Below, in pieces: positions 62,447 through 63,062 of a stretch of DNA of 63,062 bases. The stretch is from an uncultured Dietzia sp. (lineage in GTDB: Bacteria; Actinomycetota; Actinomycetes; Mycobacteriales; Mycobacteriaceae), in NCBI RefSeq assembly GCF_937873725.1, contig NZ_CALMYY010000054.1, positions 1 through 63,062 on the forward strand. Direction: 5' to 3'. Below the pieces are notes generated by a model. The model was given only the letters and a program-made list of their open reading frames with translations. It was not told where the DNA came from and did not search any database. Within the stretch, counting starts at the first letter, position 1, and the number at the start of each line of letters is the position of its first letter. A program made the translations under genes and the position numbers.

Positions 62447-63062
62447 TCAGTGGCGGTCCGAGCCGCCACCGGAACGGCCACGGAAGCCGCCGCCTCCGCC
62501 GCCGCGATCCTCTCGGCGGTCCCCGCGCCGGTCGCTCCGGCGATCGCCACCACGGTCGCCGTGGTCCCCGCTGCGGGGGCGTCCACCGCCGCGCTCGTCA
62601 CGGAAGGACGACGGCCGGCCCGCCGGAGGACCCGAGTCGGGACGGATGTCGATCTCGGCACCGGCGACCCGGATACCGCGCATCGACTCGATCTGATCGC
62701 GGGAGAGCCCGGCCGGGAGCTCGACGATCGAGTGGTCGAACCGGATGGAGATGCGACCGATGTCCCCACCGCTCAGACCGGCCTCGTTTGCCAGGGCGCC
62801 CATGATCGAGCCGGGCTTGACGTTGTTCCGCTTACCGACGGCGATCCGGTACTCGGCCATGTCCTTACCCGACCTCGACGGTCGAGGACCGTCCGAGAAA
62901 TCGCGTCCCGGTCGCTCCCGGCGGTCGTCCCGCCGGTCGTCCCGCCGCCCGTCACGGCGGTCGTCCCCCCGGGCGGCGCGGGGGGGGACACCGGGGGCGC
63001 GGCCGGGGCGGCCCCCCCCACAGGAAGGGGGGGGGGTGGGGGGGGGGGGTGGGCGCGCCCGC
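62447..63062 (-). CDS. C-terminal part of a DEAD-box RNA helicase (DbpA-type RNA-binding domain)
   Basis: The last 137 codons are clear: MAEYRIAVGKRNNVKPGSIM then GALANEAGLSGGDIGRISI, the DbpA RNA-binding domain found at the end of CsdA/DeaD-type helicases. An Arg/Gly/Asp-rich tail (DRGGDRRSDRRGDRR-like) follows. Upstream in the same frame is a second Arg-Asp-rich linker (about 62880-62965). The helicase core would lie beyond the window. The final 70-80 bases are homopolymer runs, and the frame cannot be trusted there. Product is an RNA helicase of cold shock or ribosome assembly. Confidence 0.75.
   Translation of the reverse strand, partial: RARPPPPPTPPPSCGGGRPGRAPGVPPRAARGDDRRDGRRDDRRDDRRERPGRDFSDGPRPSRSGKDMAEYRIAVGKRNNVKPGSIMGALANEAGLSGGDIGRISIRFDHSIVELPAGLSRDQIESMRGIRVAGAEIDIRPDSGPPAGRPSSFRDERGGGRPRSGDHGDRGGDRRSDRRGDRREDRGGGGGGFRGRSGGGSDRH

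Overview
The window is about 63 kb of very GC-rich DNA with tightly packed genes, many joined by 4-bp stop/start overlaps. Gene content points to an actinobacterium of the order Mycobacteriales (Corynebacteriales). The markers are NucS/EndoMS mismatch repair, the GlgE alpha-glucan pathway, a Rho factor with a long disordered insert, and a gene order that, from memory, follows two Mycobacterium tuberculosis blocks (about Rv3009c-Rv3041c and about Rv1327c-Rv1277). Separate atpF and atpH genes argue against Mycobacterium itself and fit a Dietzia- or Corynebacterium-like genus. The genus is inferred, not proven.

Layout. 0-5.8 kb (minus): gatC-gatA-[MFS exporter with a frameshift]-pfkA-gatB, for tRNA-dependent amidation and glycolysis. 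5.8-9.7 kb: an ACT-domain protein, a repeat-rich spacer, ligA and a divergent DEDDh exonuclease. 9.6-15 kb (minus): cysteine desulfurase, mnmA and a MetE-like gene, preceded by etfB-etfA. 15-21 kb: an acyl-CoA ligase, a PQQ-type lipoprotein, and an ABC ATPase-NUDIX-methyltransferase operon. 21-25.6 kb (plus): glgE-glgB. 25.6-30.7 kb: a thioredoxin/TPR chaperone-like protein, thiolase, methylmalonyl-CoA epimerase, a DivIVA-like coiled coil, and nucS with a small Cys/His protein. 30.7-38.6 kb (minus): the full F1Fo-ATP synthase operon. 38.6-44.4 kb (minus): rho-prfA-prmC-tsaC-wecA. 44.9-46.5 kb: a second acyl-CoA ligase. 46.6-53 kb (minus): argS-lysA-hom-thrC-thrB. 53.2 kb: tRNA-Arg(CCG) and a strong terminator. 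53.4-62.4 kb: a MarR regulator, a divergent-type SbcD/SbcC pair, a SNF2 helicase with a SWIM zinc-finger partner, and an exported HNH nuclease. The last 600 bases hold the C-terminal end of a DEAD-box RNA helicase and run into low-quality homopolymer sequence.

The genes are nearly all core metabolism, energy conservation, translation and genome maintenance. I see no prophage, insertion sequence or CRISPR array. The less ordinary signals are: a recurrent TANNNT-N6/7-start pattern that predicts leaderless mRNAs for about nine genes; a hairpin-bearing leader and large disordered insert in rho; an SbcC-like ATPase with no zinc hook but a small beta-rich insert; a probable CTG start for atpB; a heptamer/14-mer tandem-repeat spacer; active-site substitutions in several enzymes; and the breakpoint joining two distant mycobacterial synteny blocks.
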